From an uncultured Bacteroidota bacterium (GTDB lineage: Bacteria > Bacteroidota > Bacteroidia > NS11-12g > UBA955), in contig CAJBVU010000205.1 in the NCBI GenBank assembly GCA_903959115.1, positions 1-15,868 on the forward strand: a DNA stretch of 15,868 nt, in the 5' to 3' direction. The notes under the pieces were generated by a model. The model was given only the letters and a program-made list of their open reading frames with translations. It did not search any database and had not been told where the DNA came from. A program made the position numbers and the translations under genes. Below, one piece after another: positions 1-6,596 of this stretch. Positions within the stretch are counted from its first letter, which is position 1, and every line of letters begins with the position of its first letter.

Positions 1-1011
1 GTTCATGACCAATAAAACCTCATCGGATTCAACGATTACAATATTATCAACTCCGTTTACTACTATTAACTTATTGGAGTTGTTGAATACCATTGATTCT
101 GAGGTGTTATAGGTGTGGATGTTTTTTCCAATGAGTGCATTGTTTTTTTCGTTTCGCTCACTCACATCCCACAAGCTCTTCCAGGTTCCCAAATCGTTCC
201 ATCCAAAATTGGCTGGCATCACAAAAACGTCCTTCTCTTTTTCGAGCACGCCATAATCGATGCTAATGCTTGGAGTGAGCGCATAGGCCTGCTCCAATTG
301 GTTGTTGTATTCTGGACTATCTGGGTACACGTCAGCAAAAATCTGATAGATTTCGGGTAGGTGCTTTTCGATGCTATTGTTGATGGCTTTGATACTCCAT
401 ACAAATATGCCCGCATTCCATAAGAACTCTCCGCTCTCTAAGAAGCTCTTCGCAATTTCTTCGGAGGGTTTTTCAGTGAAAGTTTTTACCCGATGTAAAC
501 CACGAGGATCTAATTCCGGATTGAATTGGATGTATCCGTAACCCGTATCAGGTCGAGTTGGTTTGATACCTAAAGTGACCAAAGCATCGTTATTTGCTGC
601 AAAATCCATTGCTTGTAACGAAGTTTCGATAAATGCCATTTCATTGCTAATGAGGTGATCGCTAGGTGCAACCAAGCAAACGGCATCAGGATTTAGGGTT
701 TGAATATGTCTGTTGGCAAGGGCAATACAAGGTGCCGTGTTTTTTGCCAGAGGTTCGTGCAAAATCCTAGAAATATGCATTTCTGGGATATGTGATTGCA
801 CCAAGGGGACATAATCTGTATTGGTAACCACGAAGATGTTCTCTTTTGGTACCATATGACTAAATCTGTTATATGTCTGTTTGATAAGGGATTCCCCTGT
901 CCCCATAATATCAATGAACTGCTTGGGGAAACTCTTTTTACTTACGGGCCAGAATCTACTACCGATTCCACCGGCCATTATCAAAACGTAATTGTTTTTG
1001 TTTAAACTCAT
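1..1011 (-). CDS. manC: Mannose-1-phosphate guanylyltransferase (GDP-mannose pyrophosphorylase), C-terminus cut by window edge
   Basis: The enzyme makes GDP-mannose from GTP and mannose-1-phosphate in the cytoplasm, feeding mannose, fucose or rhamnose into surface glycans. Reading the minus strand from ATG at 1011 gives 337 codons with no stop. The N-terminus MSLNKNNYVLIMAGGIGSRF leads into the nucleotidyltransferase signature (GGxGxRFWPxS...PKQF, residues about 14-32). Further on come VAPSDHLI, the sugar-binding FTEKP segment, WNAGIFVW and NFGWNDLGTW, all typical of this family. The short single-domain form is about 350-360 residues, so some 20 residues lie beyond the left edge; a fused isomerase domain cannot be excluded. 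Its ATG overlaps the kdsD stop (ATGA), so translation is probably coupled. The family assignment is firm; the exact sugar pathway is inferred. Confidence 0.93.
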   Translation of the reverse strand, partial: MSLNKNNYVLIMAGGIGSRFWPVSKKSFPKQFIDIMGTGESLIKQTYNRFSHMVPKENIFVVTNTDYVPLVQSHIPEMHISRILHEPLAKNTAPCIALANRHIQTLNPDAVCLVAPSDHLISNEMAFIETSLQAMDFAANNDALVTLGIKPTRPDTGYGYIQFNPELDPRGLHRVKTFTEKPSEEIAKSFLESGEFLWNAGIFVWSIKAINNSIEKHLPEIYQIFADVYPDSPEYNNQLEQAYALTPSISIDYGVLEKEKDVFVMPANFGWNDLGTWKSLWDVSERNEKNNALIGKNIHTYNTSESMVFNNSNKLIVVNGVDNIVIVESDEVLLVMN

Positions 1012-1988
1012 AAAATACCCTCTTTGTAAAGGTCGTGCAAATGTACCATTCCAAAGTAAATAGTTTGTTGTGTTATAATAATTTGGGTGATTTTCTTCTC
1101 TTGCATCAATGCGGCAACTTCTGTGGCCATGATATCAGTCTCTACCGTAATTGGTGATTTTCCCATAATGTTCTCGGCCGAAAGATGATCAAAGGTGTCG
1201 TGGTTTTCTAACATCCTCCGAATATCCCCATCGGTTACTATGCCTATGACTTTTTTGTTTTCATCTACAACAGCTGTGGCACCCAATCTATTTTTTGTGA
1301 TCGTGAGTATCACTTCTTTCCAGGGTGAGGTGGCACTGACTGATGGTTTGGTGTTTTGTTCGGCGATACTACCACATTGTAAATACAGGCGTTTTCCCAA
1401 GGCACCACCTGGGTGGTATTTTGAAAAATCGTCGCTGGAAAATCCCCTCATTTGTATCAAAGCAACGGCAAGGGCATCGCCCATAATCAATTGGGCTGTG
1501 GTACTTGTTGTTGGGGCAAGGTTGTTGGGGCAGGCTTCGCGATCAATGGTTGTATTTAATACAAAATCCGAAAGTTGGGCGAGGCGGCTATTGGTGTTTC
1601 CCACCATGGCAACCAATGTGTTATTAAATCGTTTGACCAATGGAGCTAAAGCAATGATTTCTGGGGTAGTTCCACTTTTTGAAATGGCAATTACGAGGTC
1701 GTTTTGCTGAATCATGCCTAAATCGCCATGGATTGCGTCGGCGGCGTGCATAAAGAGTGCAGGCTGACCGGTACTATTGAGTGTGGCGACAATCTTTTGG
1801 GCTATGATGGCACTTTTGCCAATACCTGTAAATATGGCGCGGCCTTGATTTGAAAGCAACAATTGAACTACCGAAACAAAGTGGTTATCGATATAGTGTT
1901 TTAACGATTGCAATGAATCCAATTCATCGGTGATGGCTTGAACTGCGTATTTTTTGATCAAATCAGCTGAATTTGAAGGGAACGACAT
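1008..1988 (-). CDS. kdsD: Arabinose-5-phosphate isomerase (KdsD/KpsF family)
   Basis: This enzyme interconverts ribulose-5-phosphate and arabinose-5-phosphate, the first committed step toward Kdo of lipopolysaccharide. The 326-residue protein matches the usual ~328. It has an N-terminal SIS sugar-isomerase domain (about 40-175: FTGIGKSA, HAADAIHGDLGM, ISKSGTTPE) and the family signature KYHPGGALGKRL at 190-201. Two CBS repeats follow (about 205-262, with GIVTDGDIRR, and 270-326). The reading frame stays open upstream to 2216, but that extension overlaps recQ on the other strand and looks unlike the family. The start MSFPSNSADL at 1988 is therefore chosen, with a TAnnTTTG box 21 bases upstream. 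It forms an operon with manC through a 4-bp stop/start overlap. Confidence 0.93.
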   Translation of the reverse strand: MSFPSNSADLIKKYAVQAITDELDSLQSLKHYIDNHFVSVVQLLLSNQGRAIFTGIGKSAIIAQKIVATLNSTGQPALFMHAADAIHGDLGMIQQNDLVIAISKSGTTPEIIALAPLVKRFNNTLVAMVGNTNSRLAQLSDFVLNTTIDREACPNNLAPTTSTTAQLIMGDALAVALIQMRGFSSDDFSKYHPGGALGKRLYLQCGSIAEQNTKPSVSATSPWKEVILTITKNRLGATAVVDENKKVIGIVTDGDIRRMLENHDTFDHLSAENIMGKSPITVETDIMATEVAALMQEKKITQIIITQQTIYFGMVHLHDLYKEGIL

Positions 1989-2009
1989 CGATTTTTGTTG
2001 CAAATTAAC

Positions 2010-2017
2010 CAAAAATA
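2010..2017 (-). promoter_or_regulatory. Candidate -7 promoter element for kdsD-manC
   Basis: On the minus strand this reads TATTTTTG, a full match to the Bacteroidota -7 consensus TAnnTTTG, and it sits 21 bases before the chosen kdsD start. No convincing TTTG lies about 19 bases further upstream, so the -33 half is weak. The spot lies in the 145-bp divergent gap between kdsD and recQ. I see no equally good element facing recQ. Confidence 0.35.
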
Positions 2018-2133
2018 TTAGCAGCGTTTGGAAAAATTGTAACTCGGGGGTGTGGGGATGAAAAATTCTTTGTAATTTCACATATTGCTTTAGGGTAAAG
2101 CGGTCATCATTTAAACATTGAGTAATTGAATTT

Positions 2134-4338
2134 ATGCAATCAGCGGCGACGGTCCCTTTGATGGAACCAAGGAAAGTATTGAAGGAGTTTTTTGGTTTTG
2201 ATGGATTCAAGGGCAATCAAGAGGCAGTGGTCAACAGCGTATTGGCTGGTGAAGATTGTTTTGTGATAATGCCAACGGGTGCTGGAAAATCAATGTGTTA
2301 TCAGTTACCAGCGATGATGATGGAGGGAACAGCTATTGTAATTTCTCCTTTGATTGCTTTGATGAAAAACCAGGTCGACAACATTCGTGGTTTCGCGCAG
2401 AAGAGTTCATTGGCTCACTTTCTAAATAGCTCTTTGAGTAAGGCAGAATTGAATCAGGTGATTGAGGATATGTTGAGTGGTGAAACCAAGTTACTTTATG
2501 TTGCACCGGAGACATTGAAAAAGGATGAAACCATCGACCTTTTAAAACAAGTAAAAATTTCATTTGTGGCGGTGGATGAGGCGCATTGTATATCTGAATG
2601 GGGTCATGATTTTCGTCCGGAATATCGCAGGATAAAGCAAATGGTGAAAGCGATTGATGACGTGCCAGTTATGGCATTAACAGCTACCGCAACACCAAAA
2701 GTTCAGCAGGATGTCCAGAAGAACCTAGGCATGATGTCGGCCAACCTTTTTAAAAGCTCATTTAATCGTCCGAATTTATTTTATCAAGTAAGACCGAAGG
2801 GCCGGAAGGATATCGTACATAAAGAAATCATTTCCTTCATTAAGGCAAGAAACAATAAGAGTGGCATCGTATACTGTCTTTCACGTAAGAAGGTGGAAGA
2901 AATCAGTGAGATGCTGAATATGAATGGAATCAAGGCGTTGCCATATCACGCTGGTTTGGAGTCAAAGGTTCGTGGTCAACATCAAGATGCGTTTTTGATG
3001 GAGGATTGCAATGTGATTGTGGCTACCATTGCCTTTGGAATGGGCATCGATAAACCCGATGTTCGTTTTGTGATTCACTATGATGTACCTAAGAGTTTGG
3101 AAGGTTATTATCAGGAAACAGGTCGCGGAGGTAGAGATGGTTTGCAAGGGGATTGTTTGCTATTTTATAATCCATCGGACATCGAGAAGTTGGAGAAGTT
3201 CATGAAGGACAAGCCGGTGGCTGAGCAAGAGATTGGTAGTTTGCTGATTGCGGAAACAGCGGCGTTTGCTGAAAGTAGTCATTGTAGGCGTAAGATGCTT
3301 CTTCATTATTTTGGCGAGCATTTTCACGAAGAGGATTGCAAACAAATGTGCGATAACTGTGCTACGCCAAAACCAAAAGTAGAGGTTACGCAGGAATTGG
3401 TGGAGATGTTAACAGCCATTGAGAGCCTTAAAAGCGAGTTGGGTATGAGTCACGTGGTCAACTTCTGTGTAGGCAAGAGGTCCGATAGTGTGAGGGATTA
3501 TGGTCATGACTTGTTATCAACCTTTGGCTTCGGTAAGGAAAAAGATAGTTTGTTTTGGAAGTCGCTAATGCGTTTGGCTTTGGTGCAGGGATATCTTAAC
3601 AAGAATATCGAAAAGTATGGTTTGATGAGCATTTCTGAGCAAGGGGAAGCATATATTAAGTCGCCTGTATTCCACGAAATGGCGGTAGATGTTGAGTTTG
3701 ATAGTGTGAAGGATGAGGATTACGACAACTTCAAGGCCGAGAGTGCTTGTGATGAAGAGTTGTTTGATCATTTGAAGGATTTACGACGTAAAGTTGCCAA
3801 GGAAAAGGGATTGCCACCGTATGTGATTTTCCAGGACCCCAGTTTGGAAGACATGGCTACCAAGTATCCTATGAGCATTGAAGAGTTGGTTAATATCAAT
3901 GGGGTTGGGAAGAACAAGGCGCAGAAATTTGGTGAGCCGTTTGTTGCTTATATCACAGATTTTGTGAAGGCTAATGACATTGAGCGAACCCAGGATATCG
4001 TCTTAAAAGGAAATTCTGATAAGTCGGCGAAGCGGGTGAATATCATTTTGAATATCGATAAAAAGGTTGATTTACCTGATATCGCCAAGCAGTTGGGTAT
4101 TTCCTTTGAAGAATTGATTCATGAATTGGATCAAATTGTGAATTCCGGGACCAAATTGAACTTGAGATATTTCTTAAATCAATTCATCGAAGAAGAATTG
4201 CAAGTGGAGGTGATGTCGTACTTTAAGACGGTGGATGTTGCAGATATGGAAGGGGCGAGCGGGTATTTTGACGGTGACTTCAGTATGGAAGAATTGGAAC
4301 TTATGCACATCCAATTTTTGAGTGACGTAGGCAATTAA
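2134..4338 (+). CDS. recQ: ATP-dependent DNA helicase RecQ
   Basis: RecQ is a 3'-5' DNA helicase acting in recombination and replication-fork repair. The 734-residue protein shows the motifs in order: Walker A TGAGKS (K52), DEAH box (148-151) followed by the aromatic-rich loop EWGHDFRP, TATAT (motif III, near 183-187), IAFGMGIDKPDVRFVIHYD (motif V), and QETGRGGRDG (motif VI, arginine finger). The zinc site is C384, C402, C406 and C409, then an RQC winged helix and an HRDC domain (about 541-610). The last ~110 residues look like the extra helix-turn-helix domain (HTH_40 type) found in many Bacteroidota RecQs and absent from E. coli RecQ (about 610 aa). ATG at 2161 (residue 10, MEPRKVLKEF) is an alternative start. 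It diverges from kdsD and is followed 65 bp later by the sigma gene. Confidence 0.96.
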   Translation: MQSAATVPLMEPRKVLKEFFGFDGFKGNQEAVVNSVLAGEDCFVIMPTGAGKSMCYQLPAMMMEGTAIVISPLIALMKNQVDNIRGFAQKSSLAHFLNSSLSKAELNQVIEDMLSGETKLLYVAPETLKKDETIDLLKQVKISFVAVDEAHCISEWGHDFRPEYRRIKQMVKAIDDVPVMALTATATPKVQQDVQKNLGMMSANLFKSSFNRPNLFYQVRPKGRKDIVHKEIISFIKARNNKSGIVYCLSRKKVEEISEMLNMNGIKALPYHAGLESKVRGQHQDAFLMEDCNVIVATIAFGMGIDKPDVRFVIHYDVPKSLEGYYQETGRGGRDGLQGDCLLFYNPSDIEKLEKFMKDKPVAEQEIGSLLIAETAAFAESSHCRRKMLLHYFGEHFHEEDCKQMCDNCATPKPKVEVTQELVEMLTAIESLKSELGMSHVVNFCVGKRSDSVRDYGHDLLSTFGFGKEKDSLFWKSLMRLALVQGYLNKNIEKYGLMSISEQGEAYIKSPVFHEMAVDVEFDSVKDEDYDNFKAESACDEELFDHLKDLRRKVAKEKGLPPYVIFQDPSLEDMATKYPMSIEELVNINGVGKNKAQKFGEPFVAYITDFVKANDIERTQDIVLKGNSDKSAKRVNIILNIDKKVDLPDIAKQLGISFEELIHELDQIVNSGTKLNLRYFLNQFIEEELQVEVMSYFKTVDVADMEGASGYFDGDFSMEELELMHIQFLSDVGN

Positions 4339-4403
4339 GCATTGAATTTATTTTTTGTGGTGCGTGTTATGTTATTTTGTAATGAATTATCGCGCATCCA
4401 GCA

Positions 4404-4901
4404 TTGAAAGAGCAGCCATCCTTTGAGTTGATTTACAAAAAATTCCGTCCGGCGTTGATGGGCTTTGCCATGTCGATTACAAGGAGTTTGCCCGATGCGG
4501 AAGAGGTTGTAAACGATGTATTTGTGGGCATTTGGGAACGACATAGTGCAATGTTATCGGATCCAGGATTAAAGAGTTATTTGTTCCGTTCGGTAAAAAA
4601 TCGATGTTTGAATAACATCAAACGCCAGCGGTTGCCTTTTGATGAAATGCCGGATGAAATGCCGGTGGCGAGTAAAGATCATGGGGCTTTGGATCAGCTG
4701 GAGGCCAAAGAAATGAGTGAAAGGATTACTTTGGTGATAGATAAGTTACCCACCAAATGCAAGCAAGTCTTTTTGTTAAGTCGCATGCACGAGATGAGCT
4801 ATAAAGAAATTGCCGAATTGATGGATATTTCTCCCAAAACGGTTGAAAATCAAATTGGAATTGCGCTTAAGTTTTTGCGCGAAAGCTTCCCAGGAAACTA
4901 G
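4404..4901 (+). CDS. ECF-type RNA polymerase sigma factor (sigma-70 family), probable TTG start
   Basis: This is an alternative sigma factor that would direct RNA polymerase to a specific regulon. The 165 residues carry region 2 (about 6-74; core contact DAEEVVNDVFVGIWER, then LKSYLFRSVKNRCLNNIKR) and region 4 (about 100-158; LPTKCKQVFLLSRMHEMSYK, then a helix-turn-helix through SPKTVENQIG). An in-frame stop at 4383-4385 leaves only ATT, ATC or TTG codons before region 2, and TTG at 4404 is the sensible start. The spacer between regions 2 and 4 contains a perfect 12-bp tandem duplication at 4641-4664 (residues DEMPDEMP). Many Bacteroidota ECF genes sit beside a FecR-like anti-sigma gene and SusC/D transporters. 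Here the neighbours are recQ and a convergent bshA, so the signal it answers to cannot be read from context. Confidence 0.88.
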   Translation: MKEQPSFELIYKKFRPALMGFAMSITRSLPDAEEVVNDVFVGIWERHSAMLSDPGLKSYLFRSVKNRCLNNIKRQRLPFDEMPDEMPVASKDHGALDQLEAKEMSERITLVIDKLPTKCKQVFLLSRMHEMSYKEIAELMDISPKTVENQIGIALKFLRESFPGN

Positions 4902-6025
4902 TTTGGGGTGATTACGCGATTATAGATCGCTTCGTATTGCAATAGAATTTCTGCTAGATCAAATTTATGTGCTTGCTGAAGTGCGTTTTTTCTGAATTTG
5001 GTTAGTAATTCTGGGTCTTTAAGTAAGTTGATGGCGTTTTGGGCCATATCGTTTACGTCGCCAACATTTGACAAATAACCGGTGACACCATGGATATTCA
5101 CTTCGGGAATTCCGCCCGCGTTTGAGCTGATTACCGGTACTTCGCAGGCCATGGCTTCTAACGCTGCAAGGCCAAAACTTTCCGACTCACTCGGTAATAT
5201 AAAAAGATCTCCAATGCTTAATATTTCTTCGATGGCTTCTTGTTTTCCAAGGAATGTCACCCAGTCGCAGGTGTTAAATTCTCTAGAGACTTTCTCGATA
5301 TGTGAACGTTCAGGGCCATCGCCAATGAGCAGCAATTTTGCTGGGATTTCTTTGATGATTTGGGCAAAGACGGCAATGACATCTTCTATGCGTTTAACTT
5401 TTCTGAAGTTGGAAGTGTGAATGATAATCTTTTCACCATTTGGGGCGATCATTTGCTTAAAAAGCTCACGGGGCTTTTTATTAAATCTCCCAAAGTCGAT
5501 GAAGTTGGGGATGACATCTATTTCGCGGTTGATTTTGAAGTGCTCATATGTTTGTTTTCTGAGATCTTCGGAAACGGCTGTAACGGCATCTGACTGATTT
5601 ATGCTCCAACTTACGACATGTTCATAGGTTACTTCACGTCCAACAAGCGTAATATCGGTACCGTGTAGGGTGGTTACCACAGGAATGGTTATTCCTTGTT
5701 GTGCTAGTATTTGTTTTGCTAGAAGCGCTGCAGAGGCGTGTGGAATCGCATAGTGTACATGGAGGATGTCTAAGTGGGCACTTTGAACGATATCTACCAT
5801 TTTGCCGGCAAGAGCTGTTTCGTACGGAGCGTATTCGAACAAGGGGTATTTGGCGATATTGACTTCGTGATAAAAAACATTTTCGCTAAAGAAGTCTAGT
5901 CGAGCAGGTTGGTTGTAGCTAATAAAATGCACTTCATGACCTTTCACTGCCAGGGCTTTACCCAATTCCGTGGCCAATACACCGCTTCCACCAAAGGTGG
6001 GATAACATACAATTCCTATTCGCAT
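4898..6025 (-). CDS. bshA: N-acetyl-alpha-D-glucosaminyl L-malate synthase (bacillithiol biosynthesis glycosyltransferase)
   Basis: A GT4 glycosyltransferase that joins GlcNAc from UDP-GlcNAc to L-malate, the first step of bacillithiol, a low-molecular-weight thiol used for redox balance and detoxification. The N-terminus MRIGIVCYPTFGGSGVLATE is nearly the BshA signature. LHVHYAIPHASAALLAKQ (about 88-105) and HGTDITLVG (121-129) also fit BshA rather than a general glycosyltransferase. The C-terminal half has the nucleotide-sugar site SNFRKVKR (205-212) and the E-x7-E motif (E282/E290, in SESFGLAALE). Its 375 residues match the family length. Partners bshB and bshC are not in this window. The stop codon overlaps that of the convergent sigma gene within one CTAG; at the 5' side it diverges from tadA across 64 bp. 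Function is by family resemblance, strong but not tested. Confidence 0.92.
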   Translation of the reverse strand: MRIGIVCYPTFGGSGVLATELGKALAVKGHEVHFISYNQPARLDFFSENVFYHEVNIAKYPLFEYAPYETALAGKMVDIVQSAHLDILHVHYAIPHASAALLAKQILAQQGITIPVVTTLHGTDITLVGREVTYEHVVSWSINQSDAVTAVSEDLRKQTYEHFKINREIDVIPNFIDFGRFNKKPRELFKQMIAPNGEKIIIHTSNFRKVKRIEDVIAVFAQIIKEIPAKLLLIGDGPERSHIEKVSREFNTCDWVTFLGKQEAIEEILSIGDLFILPSESESFGLAALEAMACEVPVISSNAGGIPEVNIHGVTGYLSNVGDVNDMAQNAINLLKDPELLTKFRKNALQQAHKFDLAEILLQYEAIYNRVITPN

Positions 6026-6055
6026 TATTTAAGTAACAAAGTTCCGCAAAAAATG

Positions 6056-6063
6056 TAGGTTTG
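6056..6063 (+). promoter_or_regulatory. Candidate -7 promoter element for tadA
   Basis: The sequence TAGGTTTG fully matches the Bacteroidota -7 consensus TAnnTTTG and lies 26 bases before the tadA start, in the 64-bp divergent gap with bshA. There is no clear TTTG at the expected -33 distance, so support rests on this element alone. For bshA the best opposite-strand candidate is GAACTTTG, with one mismatch, which I do not list. Confidence 0.4.
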
Positions 6064-6089
6064 CGATGTTAAATAAGTGATTAATATCT

Positions 6090-6539
6090 ATGGAGGTTTA
6101 TAGCGACGAGTATTTCATGACAAGGGCCTTGGATTTGGCGATGCAAGCCTATGAGGAGCAAGAAGTTCCAATAGGAGCGATTGTGGTTCATAACAATAAA
6201 ATTATTGGAAAGGGCTATAATCAAACCGAGAAGTTGCAAGATGTAACGGCGCATGCAGAAATGTTGGCGATTACGGCCGCTAGCAATGCAGTAAATGGGA
6301 AATATTTAGATGAATGCACTCTGTATGTCACCATCGAGCCTTGTTTGATGTGTGCTGGAGCCATTCAGTGGTCGAGGTTTGCGCGGATCGTTTTTGGCGC
6401 AGGTGAGCCCAAATTTGGCTTTCAAAGAATTGACAAGGGTATGTTGGGTAAAACAGAAGTTGTAGGAGGGGTGTTGTCTGATGAGTGCAGTGATGTGATG
6501 AAGCGGTTTTTTCGTGACAGGCGCAAAAAAAACAATTAA
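6090..6539 (+). CDS. tadA: tRNA adenosine(34) deaminase TadA
   Basis: TadA deaminates adenosine-34 to inosine in the anticodon of tRNA-Arg(ACG), letting one tRNA read CGU, CGC and CGA. The 149-residue protein carries the zinc-deaminase signature: H55-A-E57 (in TAHAEMLAI) and PCLMC (P84, C85, C88), followed by AIQWSRFARIVFGA and the family's GEPKFGFQ segment. The N-terminus MEVYSDEYFMTRALDLAMQA fits typical TadA starts, so the first ATG is kept over the internal ATG at 6117. A guanine or cytosine deaminase is less likely given the full TadA pattern. The last codons (KKNN) lie over the A8 tract that serves as the T-tract of the terminator for the opposing operon. Confidence 0.94.
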   Translation: MEVYSDEYFMTRALDLAMQAYEEQEVPIGAIVVHNNKIIGKGYNQTEKLQDVTAHAEMLAITAASNAVNGKYLDECTLYVTIEPCLMCAGAIQWSRFARIVFGAGEPKFGFQRIDKGMLGKTEVVGGVLSDECSDVMKRFFRDRRKKNN

Positions 6540-6571
6540 TACGCTCAAGCTCGATTAATTTATAATTTTTT
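6525..6571. terminator. Probable terminator between convergent tadA and the lipoprotein operon
   Basis: An inverted repeat AATTAAT/ATTAATT (6534-6540 and 6554-6560) has a 13-base spacer. On the minus strand it is followed after one base by a run of eight T (6525-6532), a good tail for the operon ending at 6597. On the plus strand it is followed by TATAATTTTTT, so it could also act for tadA. The stem is only 7 A-T pairs, so its strength is uncertain. Confidence 0.45.
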
Positions 6572-6596
6572 GTTAGGAAACGATTCAGAAGAATAA

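Noticed and set aside
1195..1710. 171-codon plus-strand frame
   Set aside because: It is antisense to kdsD, whose SIS and CBS motifs are clear; the frame is a shadow without a recognisable domain.
2041..2133. Promoter for recQ
   Set aside because: I searched the divergent gap for TAnnTTTG on the plus strand and found only poor matches, so no site is reported.
1989..2216. 76-residue upstream extension of kdsD
   Set aside because: It overlaps the recQ start on the opposite strand, contains the likely kdsD promoter, and does not resemble the family N-terminus; the ATG at 1988 gives the normal length.
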